Shown here piece by piece: positions 52,198-63,177 of a stretch of DNA of 64,000 bases; the stretch's first letter is position 1, and each line of letters begins with the position of its first letter. The translations under genes and the position numbers were made by a program. The stretch spans positions 1 to 64,000 of the forward strand of contig WNYE01000133.1 in the NCBI GenBank assembly GCA_021396245.1, written 5' to 3'. The notes under the pieces are model-generated. The model made no database searches, was not told the DNA's origin, and saw only the letters and a list, made by a program, of their open reading frames with translations. This stretch comes from Sporothrix humicola (taxonomy: Eukaryota > Ascomycota > Sordariomycetes > Ophiostomatales > Ophiostomataceae).

Positions 52198-54105
52198 ATG
52201 AGTTCACCGACAGAACACAGCGCAGCCGGAGCCGCAGGGCGGTCTTCATCGTCGCCTTCGCCGTCGCAGCGGCCCTCGACAGCAGGCACACCGTCCTCCG
52301 AGGACATTGCGTCTCCTACCTCGCCAGAAGTGACCGCACCGACACCAACAGCCGCAGTCCTCCACGCCAACCTCGACGATATGCCCCAAGACATTGAACA
52401 CACCGCCGAGTCGGGCGCTCAACCTCGGGCCCTGACCGCCCTGGCACCCGAACGTATGGAAGAGGGTTACGAGGATGCAGGCCGGGAGGTTGAGCCTGAC
52501 TCCAACGACAGCGCCCCCTTCCCGACCGCCCTGGCCACCCGCCTCTACATCTCCCACTTTCTGTCGACCTGGAACTCGCGCGTGTTCGAGTTTGCCGCCG
52601 TGCTGTTCCTGGCCGCCATCTTCCCGGACACGCTGCTACCCATGTCGGTGTACGCGGTTGTGCGCGGCGTGGCGGCCATGGTCTTTGCCGAGGCGGTGGG
52701 CGCGTGCATTGACCGGGGGGACCGGCTGGCGGTGGTGCGGGCGTCGATTCTGGGGCAGCGGCTGGCGGTGGCTGTGAGTTGCGGGGTGTTTTGGGTGATG
52801 TTCACCACCACAAGCACCACGAGCGAAGCGAGTGGTGCGAGTGGTGCGGCAGTAACGAGTGGCGTAGCCACGAGTGCCAATTCTGGCGAAGGTCTCCCCC
52901 TCTCCGGCGTCAACATGGTGGGCGCCTTTTTCTCTGCCCTCACCGGCAAGTCTTTGTCCAACACGACACGCACACCGACGACCCCATCCACCCCCCTGGC
53001 CTCCGGCCTGTTCGCCGTCGCAGTCATCGCCGCCTGCGTCGAGAAGCTCGGGTCCGTGATGAACCTCGTGGCCGTCGAGCGCGACTGGGTCGTGGTCATG
53101 ACCGAGGGCAACGAGCCGGCACGGCGGCGGCTGAGCGCGCGCATGCGGCGCATCGACCTGTTCTGCAAGCTGGTGGGCCCGCTGACCATCTCGCTGGTGG
53201 CGGCCGCGTCGACGCGCGTCGCGCTCTGGGCCACGCTCGGCATGAACTGCGCGTCCGTCGTCGTCGAGTACTTTTGCATTGCCGTCGTCTACCGGCGGGT
53301 GCCCGAGCTGCGCCGTAGGCCGGCCGTCTGGGACGACTCGCCTGTACCCGTGGCGGAGCCAACCACAAGCGCATGCGCAGATTTGTGGCGCGGCACAAAA
53401 GCAGTGGCCCGCCGACTACTCCCGTTCGCCTCGCTCCCGTTCTACTTCCGCCATGCCGCCTTTTTACCGTCGTTCTCCCTGGCCATCCTCTACCTCACCG
53501 TCCTCTCCTTCTCCGGCCAAATGGTCACGTTCTTGCTGGCCGCCGGCTACACCCCGCTCTACGTCGGTTTGGCCCGCACCGCCAGCACCGTCTTTGAGCT
53601 CAGCGCCACCTGGATCGCGCCCCGCCTCATGGGCCGCATCGGCGTCGTGCGCGGCGGCATCTGGTCGCTCTCGTGGCAGGCCCTGTGGCTGACGGCCGCC
53701 ACCGCCGTCTTCTGGGCGACGCCGGCCACCGGCAGTTTAGTAGGGGCGACGTGCCTGGCTGCCGGCGTCGCCTTGAGCCGAATCGGCCTCTGGGGCTACG
53801 ACCTCTGCGCCCAGTCCATCGTCCAGGACGAGGTCGCCGACGCCCACCGCGGCGCCTTTTCGACCGCCGAGGCGGCTTTCCAGAATTTGTTTGAAGTCCT
53901 GGCGTATACGACCACCATCGTCTGGGCCCGCCCCGAGCAGTTCCGCTGGCCCGTCGTCGTCAGCGTCGCCGCCATCTACACGTCCTCCGCCCTCTACACC
54001 GCCTTTGTGCGCCGCCGCCGCGGCCACCTGTTCCACTCGCCGCTGCCGCCCGCGCAGCGTTGGCTGGAAAAGACGTTTTTGGCGCGGAGGGATCAGTCTG
54101 TATGA
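52198..54105 (+). CDS. ferroportin-like iron exporter (SLC40 family), 635 aa
   Basis: ATG 52198. The first ~110 residues are Ser/Pro/Thr-rich and disordered. The family signature follows at TM1 (TRLYISHFLSTWNSRVFEFAAVLFLA, from residue ~115), then a second helix with ARAS-type loop text (GDRLAVVRASILGQR). A Thr/Ser-rich loop comes next, then LGSVMNLVAVERDWVVVMTEGNEP in the middle segment, FYFRHAAFLPSFSLAILYLTVLSFSGQMVTFLL, and SRIGLWGYDLCAQSIVQDEV near the end. About 11-12 hydrophobic segments can be counted. Length and motifs match ferroportin (SLC40A1) relatives known in some fungi and plants. The likely role is export of Fe(II) or other divalent metals from the cytosol, at the plasma or vacuolar membrane. 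Location and metal are inferred. Confidence 0.85.
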   Translation: MSSPTEHSAAGAAGRSSSSPSPSQRPSTAGTPSSEDIASPTSPEVTAPTPTAAVLHANLDDMPQDIEHTAESGAQPRALTALAPERMEEGYEDAGREVEPDSNDSAPFPTALATRLYISHFLSTWNSRVFEFAAVLFLAAIFPDTLLPMSVYAVVRGVAAMVFAEAVGACIDRGDRLAVVRASILGQRLAVAVSCGVFWVMFTTTSTTSEASGASGAAVTSGVATSANSGEGLPLSGVNMVGAFFSALTGKSLSNTTRTPTTPSTPLASGLFAVAVIAACVEKLGSVMNLVAVERDWVVVMTEGNEPARRRLSARMRRIDLFCKLVGPLTISLVAAASTRVALWATLGMNCASVVVEYFCIAVVYRRVPELRRRPAVWDDSPVPVAEPTTSACADLWRGTKAVARRLLPFASLPFYFRHAAFLPSFSLAILYLTVLSFSGQMVTFLLAAGYTPLYVGLARTASTVFELSATWIAPRLMGRIGVVRGGIWSLSWQALWLTAATAVFWATPATGSLVGATCLAAGVALSRIGLWGYDLCAQSIVQDEVADAHRGAFSTAEAAFQNLFEVLAYTTTIVWARPEQFRWPVVVSVAAIYTSSALYTAFVRRRRGHLFHSPLPPAQRWLEKTFLARRDQSV

Positions 54106-57100
54106 GCGTTGAGCATACTGTGAAGCAAAAAGCTATCGTTCTGCACGAGTTACGTGTTGACACTGGTGATGGTTATGATTGTACGACGTTGATGTTTGTT
54201 TTGTTTCTCCTTAGACCGTGACTAGCCTTGCTAAAAGTATGAATATTATGATTGGTTTATCTGTTATTATCCCGTATCACTTGCATATTGACTGCCTGCC
54301 TGTTTGCTTTTTTGTTTTTGTTTGCAATTCCGTTTGCACTCGACTTGGGCTGGACCCTTTTGTGCGACACTCCCTTACCTGGACCCTTGACATTAACTAC
54401 CAAGTAGACCGGTTCAACGTCTGTCACTATGATATGTCTGTTGGTTGTCTTATTGTCTCCCTTTTGTTTCTTTTCTTTCCTTTCACGTGGCTCGTCTTCT
54501 TCACAATTTTTGCCTGTTGTGTATGACAAGTGCTCAGCGACTGCTGCGTCTTGCCGTTTTGGGCGCATTCACATAGACAGACATCAACTGGTGCCCCGCA
54601 GTCTAGAACCAACAAAGGAAATGCAGACAACATAAAGACAGCATAGTGCAGCTACTGCCCTCTCCAAATGGGCAAACGCCGCCTCCATGTTCTCTTTTCT
54701 TTTGTTCTGCTACGGAAAAGACGGAAACGGAGCACCCAGCTACAAAAGGGCAGTCACTCGCACACTGTAACCCTTGACAAGTCCCGTTGAATCGCGTGAG
54801 CAGAATTACACTTCTTTTCTCCCACGTATTATCTGATCTTTCACGGGTTGGTCCACCTTTTCGCCCCTTCCCGTTTCGGCACTTTTACTCCCCATTCATC
54901 ATCGTTTGCAGCCGACCTTTTTGTTTGGTCGTCCAACCGTTGTTGTTCTTGCCCTTTCCCATTTCGCATTTCGCCTCCCTTGCGCGACCGAGCCCCAGAG
55001 CCCTTCTTCCCTTCCTTCTCCCCCGCATTCGAGCAGCACTCCCCATTGCCCAACATCATCATAGATTCCGGTTGCACCTGCCACTCTCCTGTCTGCAACC
55101 TCGAGCCATCTTATTTAACACTTGCCAATTCCGTACCTTCCAATCACAACAAAAAGAAAGACCCCCCAGAAGTTGTCGCATTACCAAAAAGACCAAACAA
55201 CCAAAACAACCAAAACAACTAAAACGACCGCCTGTCGCCATCTCTCCCCACGCATTCATCCGCACTGTCTACTTTCACCATTTCGACGTCACACCACCGC
55301 CACAGCCCGCTCACCTTACTCTTCTGTTTGCGCCTCGCCTGCCTGGTCCATATTTCGTGAAAAAGATCACGCTTCTACATGCGCATTCTATTCTTTTTAC
55401 TCTTACTTTTTCGCCCCCATTAGCGTCACAATACCCTCCTCCGCGTCCTTCCGCGTGTCCATCGCCGACCGTCCATGCCATTTCTATAAAAAGAGCTGCC
55501 CTAGAAAAGGCTACCCCAGCCCTGTTTTGCGCTGTTGAAGCTGTAAGTCACACTCTATTTGGTCTTTCCACCGCTGTTCTCGACACAGAGATATCTGCAC
55601 TGCTATTCACCATTTTGTTACATCTTTGACGCTTTCACAATATCCCTATTCACACAGTACACACACTGTCTGCACACAGTACTGACGTCGGTTCCACGCT
55701 TTCGCTCCAGGCCTTTGACAGCCGCAAAGTGGCCCGTGCGTCCTTCGTCAGAAAGAGAGCTGTCACGGTACCTTTCCCTTTCCAGAACTCCAGCACTCCA
55801 GGCGTTTGCACTCGTTTGTCTTCGGTTGGTTCATTTTTGGTGTGTTTGTGTTCGTCGCCATTCCGCCATTCAATTCATTTGCCCCCATTCTCCGTTCTCC
55901 ATCGTTCCTTCCCTCCGCACGTCCTGCTTGCACCACGTTCACCGCGACAGCGACAAAAAAAGACATCGCGACTGACAAGCTAGGAAGCTGCGACCACTAC
56001 AAACCCGACGCGCCTTCGGTACTCGACCTCTCGACTCCGGTCGTCCCTTCCTCAGTCTTTTACTTTCCCTCCTCTCGGACGTTTTTCACGTTTTTCGCTC
56101 GCGCCTTCCTTACACGATCTTGTGCCACACAAAACAAGAAACAAAAGACAGAGCTGTCGTCGGTAGCTCTTTCCTTTCCTTTCTGCTGTCGTTAAAGCAC
56201 AGACGCGTGACGTTCACAGCGTTTTTGTGGTCCTCTTTTGTGGTCCTCTTTTTCGAGAGCCACTGTGGAGCATTTGCCCTCTTCGGATTGGCAGCCTTTT
56301 TGCTTGAGCTTTTGGCAGCCTTTTTGTCCTTAAAAGGCTGTGGTCGCAACACAACCAATCGCCAATCGCCAGTCCATCCGTCCACACCTTTTGACCTTCC
56401 CGCCTTTCACCTCTCCCGCAAATTGAAACGTGCGCCTCAACTCGACCCATTGGCGTGAACTTGAACGTGATCGCGTCGACGACTTCCTTGACGACCGCAA
56501 AAAGCAGGCACGACGATCGCTCCTTCTCGATCGACTTCCACGACTAACCCTCTTTCCTTCCTTTCCTGCATTTGCCTAGCAGGTGCGATGGGCCGTCATC
56601 CATCCACACAACACCCACCACGCCGCCCACGCCTTCTTCGCACTCTTTCTCTTTCTTTTCCTTCGTCTCTTCACTCTTCTCTTTCCTTGACACCTGTCTC
56701 GCGCACGACCTCGACCCTGCCTCTCTCCCCGCGTCATTCACTGCGATCGGACTGACCAGCGCGAGCTCTCCCCTTCCCTCGTGCGCATACACAGACGAAC
56801 GCAAGCTCAGCCTAGCTCCAGCTTTCCTTCCCCTCGCGAGGTGAGTACAAACACAAACAGCCCCTCGATATTCACGCCGTCTCCTCTTCCTGCCTTTCCC
56901 TGCTTTGCTCCTTCCTTCCTCTTCGTCCGTCCGCCGTTGCTCTTTCCTTGCTTTGTTGCCGAGGCAGCTTCCAGTCCAGACAGACAGGATGGCATCGCGA
57001 CATGATCGAGCTCAAGAAGGACTCATCCTCTCTTTCTTCTTCCCCTGTTCCCAAGCTGTATCATCACCATTCCCATCATCGCCACGCATTCTTTTTGGCA

Positions 57101-57660
57101 TACACTTCCCCCATATCCAATTCCATTTTCATTTCCCTTTTTGGCATCTTTGGTCGCATTGTTTTTGTTCCCCGGCTATGGCCCATTCTTAGTTGTCGAC
57201 ATTGTGTATCTTCCCGTCTCATTGTCCATGCAATTTTACTAATATGGCTTATGACCACACAGCACCAACCGAGCCGGAGCCTAAGCGTGCGCTTGCTCTT
57301 CCTCTTCCTCTTACCCTTGGCCCTACTCCTCCGCCGACACCCGATAGAGTCGACGAGAGAGTCGCCACCCACGACGAGGCACCGCAGCCTTCCCAACCTT
57401 CTCTTTCTCAACCAACTTGCTGTCTTCCGCCTCGGCTAGTAAAAGCTTCACAGTCGTCACAGCCGTGGCCGACACACCCATCCTACCTTTCCGCGACTAC
57501 CTCTACCTCCTCCTCACCCCCACACTGGGAGGTCTCCTTTGCGTCGCGACCGGGCCCGCGCTACTATCCTCGCGCGCCCATCCTCCTTACCCCGACTCCG
57601 CTCACGCGGTTCTCTCAACACATCCGCACCAAATACCCTCCCCCTCCCGGCAGCAGCAAT
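54106..57660. other. 3.5-kb spacer, pyrimidine-rich upstream region of FCP1
   Basis: No gene is supported. From about 54780 to 57660 the plus strand is C/T-rich with many TTCC and CTCT runs, like the other long leaders in this window. A possible 5'-UTR intron is listed separately. Confidence 0.5.
56841..57262 (+). other. possible 5'-UTR intron of FCP1
   Basis: An AG/GTGAGTAC donor at 56841 and a TACTAAT branch (57237) with acceptor CACACAG ending at 57262 could define a 422-bp leader intron about 400 bp upstream of the FCP1 start. Both ends are good matches to consensus, but their pairing is a guess. Confidence 0.35.
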
Positions 57661-60456
57661 ATGGCGCCCGGAAAAAAGGGCGAGAAGACGCTGTACCTGG
57701 GGACGCGCCTCAAGTACCCCATCCGCATCACAAAACTCCACAAGAAGCCCGGCGATGCCGTCAAGCGCCAAGAACCCATCCTCCAGTACTCGTACGAGTA
57801 CACCATGGAGCTGCCCACCGACCGCGAGACCCTCGAGTTCCGCCAGAGGACGATGACGGGCATTGCCGACTGGGAGGCCCCCGAGGACGGCAAGCTGCTG
57901 TCGTGGCAGGTGCGCGTCGGCGACGTGGTCCAGCGCGACCGCGCCTGCGGCATCGTCGAAGAGGCGTGCACGCACGAGGTGCAGTTCCAGGGCCTCTGCG
58001 CGCTCTGCGGCAAGGACATGAACGAGGTCAACTGGGCCAGCGAGCAGCGCGACACGGACCGCGCGCCCATCAACATGACGCACGACCAGACGAACCTGAC
58101 GGTCAGCCACAACGCCGCCACGCGCGTCGAGCTCGAGCTGCAGAAGCGGCTGCTGCAGCAGCGCAAGCTGAGCCTGGTCGTCGACCTGGACCAGACGATT
58201 ATCCACGCCTGCATCGACCCGACCATTGGCGAGTGGCAGCAGGACGCGTCGAACCCTAATTATGAGGCGCTGCGCGACGTGCAGCGGTTCCAGCTCGAAG
58301 AGGGCCAGCACGGCGGCGTGGCACGCGGCTGTTTCTATTACATCAAGATGCGGCCCGGGCTGGCGGATTTCCTCGAGTCGATTGCCAGCCTGTACGAGCT
58401 GCACGTGTACACCATGGGCACGCGCACGTACGCGACCAACATTGCCAAGATTGTCGACCCGGACCAGCGGCTGTTTGGCAACCGCGTGATCAGCCGCGAC
58501 GAGAACGGCAACGTGATCGCAAAGTCACTGCAGCGGCTGTTCCCCGTGAGCACGAACATGGCCGTGATCATGGACGACCGCGCGGACGTGTGGCCCAACA
58601 ACCGGCACAACCTGATCAAGGTCAGCCCATACGACTTTTTCAAGGGCACTGGCGATATCAATTCCAGCTTCCTCCCCAAGCGCGACGACCTGCCGTCGGC
58701 CGCGTCGACAAAAACAGCGGCAGCAGCAGCCACAACTGCTGCGTCCGGCACAACAGTCGCAAAAGACGATAATGAAGTGGACGCTTCAGCCGCGTCAACA
58801 GCCGCATCAACGGCAGTCTCCAGCGACAACGCATCCGACTCGTCACCGTCGACTGCAACCACACCTGCTTCCAACGGCGGCTCACCACGGCCCAACGGCT
58901 CGCCTGCACCAGCAGCCGGCAACGGCGAAAAGACGATTGACGTTGTGCTCCTCCAGAAGCAGACGGAAGAGCAGGAGCGGCAAATCGAGATCCAGATCAA
59001 GGACCGGCCACTGCTGCACATGCAGGAGCAGCTCGACAAGGAGGACTCTGAGAAGGCAGCAGCGGCGGCAGCAGCAGCAGCAGCAGGCGAGTCGACCGAC
59101 TCGTCATCGACAGAAGAGGACTCGCAGTCCACACAGGCGACACAGCAGCGGCACCCGGTGCTCTTTGACGACGACACGGAGCTCAGCTACCTCAAGGAGC
59201 ACCTGACAATGCTGCACCACCAGTTCTACGCGGCGTACGACGAAGAGCGCGGCGCGTCGACGTCGGTGATTGTCGACTCGATCCCCGACGTCGGCGAGAT
59301 TCTGGATCGGCTCAAGGGCGAGGTGCTGCGGGGCTCGACGATTGTGCTGTCGGGCCTCGTGCCGCTGGGCCTGGACGTGGCCAAGTCGGAGATTGGCATG
59401 CAGGCGCTGAGCTTTGGCGCCCGGCTGAAGCGGCAGATCTCGCGCAACGTGACGCACCTGGTGATTAGCAGCGACCGGCCGCGGACACAGAAAGTGCGGC
59501 AGGCGGCGCGGATCCCGACAACAAAAATTGTCAACCAGAACTGGCTGATCGACTGCTTCACGCAATGGGCGCACATTGACGAGACGCCGTACCTGGTGGA
59601 CATTCACCCGGCAGACCGCGGGCAGCCCGGCAGTGGCGGCGCAGGAACTGGGGGTGGGTCGCAGATTGGCGGGACCGACACGGAGGTTGCGTCGGACGCG
59701 GATACCAATGCGGATGCGGATGCTGACGCTGACGACAGCGACGACAACGACAACGGCGACGGCGTTGACGAAAACGAAGACGGGATGAGCCCGATTGCGG
59801 AGCTGGGCGGGTTTGACTGGGGCTCGGCGGACGACGAGCTCGAGATGTTCCTGGCCGAGGGCGACGACGAGGACGAGGACGAGGACGGCGAGTACGGCGA
59901 GGATGACGAAGACGACGAGAAGGAGTCCGATTTTGGGGGTGACGACAGGGACGTCGACATGGAGCGCGAGAATGGCGACGACGCAAATGGCAGTCTGCTG
60001 TCCACATCCTCAAAGCGCAAACACGGCAGCAGCAACGGCAACGACACCGACACGGACGGCGAGCGCGCCCCGCTGCGCGGCCGCACGCTGCTGGCCAAAC
60101 GGCAGAAGCTGGCCTCGCGCAGCCGGAGCGCGTCGCGGCGGAGAGCGGCGGCTCTTGTAGCGAATGGCAACGGCAGTGGCAGCGGCGACGAGCGCGCGCA
60201 CCCTCTGCGGCAGCAGGTCAACCTGTCGGCGGTCTCGACGCTGAAGAGCGCGCCAACGTCCAATCCTTCAGAGAGTGCAGCGGCCGCCAACGTGGATAGT
60301 GACGAGGACGAGCTGGAGGCGATGCTGATGGCGGAGCTGGACGAAGAGGAGGCGGCCGAGGCGGCGGAGGCAGAAGCAGCAGAAGCAAAAACAGAAGCGG
60401 CAGCCAACTCCAACTCCAAATCAGAACCGGCGACAGTGGGCGGTGGCGACGGTTAG
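57661..60456 (+). CDS. FCP1: RNA polymerase II CTD phosphatase FCP1, 931 aa
   Basis: ATG 57661 (AATATGGCG) is placed at the start of the conserved N-terminal lipoyl-like region (RITKLHKKPGDAVKRQEPILQYSY, then the CALCGKDM Cys pair). The FCPH catalytic motif DLDQT is at residues 175-179. The second acid motif is VIMDDRADVWPNN, and RPGLADFLESIASLYELHVYTMGTR lies between. A Ser/Thr/Ala-rich linker and a coiled region follow (QTEEQERQIEIQIKDR). A BRCT domain lies at about residues 550-650, ending NWLIDCFTQWAHIDETPY. The C-terminus is strongly acidic (D/E runs) with a basic patch. FCP1 dephosphorylates the Rpb1 CTD and recycles polymerase. An 80-codon open frame follows directly in phase after the TAG stop (listed separately). 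Confidence 0.96.
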   Translation: MAPGKKGEKTLYLGTRLKYPIRITKLHKKPGDAVKRQEPILQYSYEYTMELPTDRETLEFRQRTMTGIADWEAPEDGKLLSWQVRVGDVVQRDRACGIVEEACTHEVQFQGLCALCGKDMNEVNWASEQRDTDRAPINMTHDQTNLTVSHNAATRVELELQKRLLQQRKLSLVVDLDQTIIHACIDPTIGEWQQDASNPNYEALRDVQRFQLEEGQHGGVARGCFYYIKMRPGLADFLESIASLYELHVYTMGTRTYATNIAKIVDPDQRLFGNRVISRDENGNVIAKSLQRLFPVSTNMAVIMDDRADVWPNNRHNLIKVSPYDFFKGTGDINSSFLPKRDDLPSAASTKTAAAAATTAASGTTVAKDDNEVDASAASTAASTAVSSDNASDSSPSTATTPASNGGSPRPNGSPAPAAGNGEKTIDVVLLQKQTEEQERQIEIQIKDRPLLHMQEQLDKEDSEKAAAAAAAAAAGESTDSSSTEEDSQSTQATQQRHPVLFDDDTELSYLKEHLTMLHHQFYAAYDEERGASTSVIVDSIPDVGEILDRLKGEVLRGSTIVLSGLVPLGLDVAKSEIGMQALSFGARLKRQISRNVTHLVISSDRPRTQKVRQAARIPTTKIVNQNWLIDCFTQWAHIDETPYLVDIHPADRGQPGSGGAGTGGGSQIGGTDTEVASDADTNADADADADDSDDNDNGDGVDENEDGMSPIAELGGFDWGSADDELEMFLAEGDDEDEDEDGEYGEDDEDDEKESDFGGDDRDVDMERENGDDANGSLLSTSSKRKHGSSNGNDTDTDGERAPLRGRTLLAKRQKLASRSRSASRRRAAALVANGNGSGSGDERAHPLRQQVNLSAVSTLKSAPTSNPSESAAAANVDSDEDELEAMLMAELDEEEAAEAAEAEAAEAKTEAAANSNSKSEPATVGGGDG

Positions 60457-60699
60457 ATGCAAGTGGCGCTGCCCAAGGGAGACGACGAAGTCGGAGTCCA
60501 CGATATGTCTGGTGACGGTGTCGACGCCGGCGAGCCCATGGATGTCGACGAGGACGTTGCCGAAGTTCTTGCTGACGCCCTTCCCGACGCCCTTCCCGAC
60601 GCCCTTCCTGTCGACGACGCTCTGCCGGACGCCGACAAGGACAATGTCGAGGGCCTCGTGCCGAATGCCAGCCAAGCGCTCGGGTCGTTTTTGATGTAG
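60457..60699 (+). other. in-frame 80-codon open extension directly after the FCP1 stop
   Basis: The TAG at 60454-60456 is followed at once by ATG and 80 sense codons in the same frame, rich in Asp, Ala, Val and Pro, with a DALP triple repeat (GACGCCCTTCCC units) and an ordinary stop. The composition resembles the acidic FCP1 tail. It may be an ancestral C-terminus cut off by a nonsense mutation, a readthrough extension, or chance. I see no domain. Confidence 0.35.
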
Positions 60700-61002
60700 C
60701 GTCAGGTCTTATTAGTATGCGTTTCTTTCTTATACTGTCTGTTTACTTTTCATCTCTTGCATGGGGCACGGCGGGACGAGTATGGCCGTTTTGGCGTTTT
60801 GTTTTGTCTTCTTTAGTCCTTTACTCTTGTCTGCCTACATTATTACATGTCACCTCATTTCAATAAGTCAATACAGCGTTGGCGTCAATACGTTTGTCAA
60901 GTGTACAATGGTATATTACTATTAACAAGTGTATTTTGTTTCCTCGCCTTCGGCTCGCTTTTCTTTTCTTCTTTTCTCGCCTCGGCTCGAAAGCTACGGC
61001 GA
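60700..61002. other. intergenic between convergent genes
   Basis: No gene is seen. It should contain the 3' ends of FCP1 and of the minus-strand gene at 61003. Confidence 0.5.
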
Positions 61003-62007
61003 TTAAGCACCAGTCACGGTAATCGTCTTGACGAACACGCTGCACGTCGACACGGTGGTCGTGCTCACAGCCGTCACCTGTAGGACGGTCAGCACGGTCT
61101 TTGTCGACGTAGACTCGACCACGGCCGTCGCCGACGACACGCCCGACGACACGGTAATGGTCGGCCCGGGCACCAGCAGCTGCACCGTCACCGGGTCCGG
61201 CGTCACGCCGTACGCGGACACCAGCTCGCTGCAGACGGACGAGAGGGCAGACGAGGCGGGCGTGTAGAGGGCACTGCAGTACTGGCCGATCGATTCCGGC
61301 TCGACCTTGCGGGCCGCAACGTCGGCGTTGGCGCCAACCGGCGTGGGCGCGGCGCGCTTCTTGTACGTCGTCACCGTCACGGTCGACGACGTTGTGCACG
61401 TGTCGGTCGTGGCCGTGCTCGTCACCGTCACGCGCTTGACGACGTGGGCGGTGACGGCGTTGGCGTCGTCTTCGAAATCAGTCACGACCTCGCGGTCAAC
61501 GAGGGCCATGCGTTTTCCGAGGTCCCGGTCTTGCAGGTCCCGGTCCTGGACGCCCCGCCTCTCATACTCGTACTCGATCCAGGTCTGCGTGGACGTGGCC
61601 GTGGCCGTCGACGTCGCCACGTAGCTGGTCTCGGTGCCGGTGGTGCTCGTCAGCGTGGCCACGCTCAGGTCGGTCGAGGTCACGGACACGACGTCGGCGG
61701 CGACGCTGACATAGTGCGCGGGACCAATCTCTACGACCTGGGTCGTGCTGGCCGTCGGGTACACGCTGACCTCGGTGCTGCAGTACTCCAAAGCGTCGTA
61801 GGTGGAGCTCAGGAGACAGCCATAGAGGCCATTGGCGCGCGGCCGGCAGCCGCCTTTGGCGGGAGAAGGAGAAGGAGACGGCGAGGAAGAAGACGAGGGC
61901 GACGACGACGAGACGACAATGATGGGCGCCGGGCGTTTGACGAGGACACTGGCTTCGGCGGTGGTGACGGCGGCCAGGATGGCGGCCGCGGATAGAGAGA
62001 ACTTCAT
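61003..62007 (-). CDS. secreted Ser/Thr/Val-rich protein with dibasic sites, 334 aa
   Basis: ATG 62007 (MKFSLSAAAILAAVTTAEA) is a clear signal peptide, probably cut near residue 19. Shortly after comes VLVKR, a likely Kex2 pro-site, then a Ser/Pro spacer (SSSSPSPSPSP). The body is Ser/Thr/Val-rich (VTVTSTATTDT..., TSTTGTETS), typical of heavily O-glycosylated wall or surface proteins, with scattered Cys (GGCRPRANGLYGC, YCSTE, QYCSALY, SSVCSELV). Further KR/KKR sites occur at GKRMALV, VVKRVTV and YKKRAAP. There is no GPI-like hydrophobic tail. The end is VFVKTITVTGA. I do not recognise a named family. Confidence 0.78.
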   Translation of the reverse strand: MKFSLSAAAILAAVTTAEASVLVKRPAPIIVVSSSSPSSSSSPSPSPSPAKGGCRPRANGLYGCLLSSTYDALEYCSTEVSVYPTASTTQVVEIGPAHYVSVAADVVSVTSTDLSVATLTSTTGTETSYVATSTATATSTQTWIEYEYERRGVQDRDLQDRDLGKRMALVDREVVTDFEDDANAVTAHVVKRVTVTSTATTDTCTTSSTVTVTTYKKRAAPTPVGANADVAARKVEPESIGQYCSALYTPASSALSSVCSELVSAYGVTPDPVTVQLLVPGPTITVSSGVSSATAVVESTSTKTVLTVLQVTAVSTTTVSTCSVFVKTITVTGA

Positions 62008-63177
62008 CTTGAGGTAGATGGAGGTTGGGCGGAGGGATGACGGACGAGACGATGAGTGAACAACTGTCGAGGATGACCGTTGAAGGGTAAGGGAAGAAGA
62101 AAGGAAGATGGAAGGTGACGACGATAAATAAGGGAACACCAACAGAAGAAAAGAAAATAAAAGAAAAGAAAATAAAAGAAAAGAAACGAAATGGAATAAA
62201 AAGTAGAAAAAGAGACTGTTGTCTACCCACAGACAGGAACGGCTGCCTCTGGAAAACGGAGAGAAGGATGGAGAGGAGCGCCTCTCCCGGACGCCACTGA
62301 AGTCAATCGATTTTTGGGGACATCGTCTGCATCGTGTGTTGACACCGCGTCGTCATCGTCCCCCTTCGTCGTTTATTTTCTCTGCGCAGGACTAGCCTGT
62401 GTCCCTGCAGAAGCCAACTCGATCTAGACTCAATTTTGTGACGGGTTATGAGCTGGTGTTTTGGAGAGTTTGCTCCTTTTCGCACTCTTTTTTCTTGTAG
62501 ACCCAATATCCCAAAATCAATAGCGCCGTCATAATGTATCCCGATTAGGCAATGGAGACCAATGGCCACCCAATGGCGACGACCAAAATCGGAGAGTAGT
62601 GCTAAAGCGTCCGATGCACAAGCTTCTCCACAGCTGGCCAGAAAGGAGAAATGAGAAACGACGAGAACAAGGGTCAATTGAACCGGAGAAATATGACAGA
62701 AATTGAGAGACAGAAAATAAGGAGAGAATAAACACATCATACGCCACGCTCTCAGTTTTCTCTGTGGCTGCCTCGTGGCTTCCCCGTGGCTTGGGCATGT
62801 CGTGCGTTGTCAATTGACGTCGTGTAAGTCAGTGTAAGTCGACATCCACCAACAGTTTCAGCACATCGTGAATTGCCTCCCTTTGATTTCGCTTCCCCTG
62901 AAAGGAGACAAAAACGACTAAACACGAAAAAATATGGCCTGAAGGCAGCCTCTGTAAATGTTCAGCGCATGTGGAAATCACTTGGGCATATACAACAAGC
63001 TGAGGCACCTCTTGACTGATGTTTATTTGTGTTCGTTACCATGTTCAAATAACTCCGTATATGTTAATATCAAACTTGTTTATTCAAAATTCAAATCTAA
63101 CAGAAAGAAAAGGGGTAAAAATACAGATAACAACTTAGATGCAAACAAACAACTGCACTCTATCTATTCTCTTTCAG
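62008..63177. other. intergenic
   Basis: No gene is seen. 62008-62240 is A/G-rich on the plus strand (the leader of the secreted-protein gene), with an AAAAGAAAATAAAAG-type repeat at about 62145-62186. The rest holds the 3' end of the gene at 63178. Confidence 0.5.

Noticed and set aside
54787..55629. 280-codon plus-strand frame upstream of FCP1
   Set aside because: Pro/Phe/Ser/Leu-rich because the DNA is pyrimidine-rich. No domain, and several other frames are equally open.
59604..60419. Ser-rich 271-codon minus-strand frame
   Set aside because: It is antisense to the acidic FCP1 tail (GAC/GAG codons read as serine and leucine).
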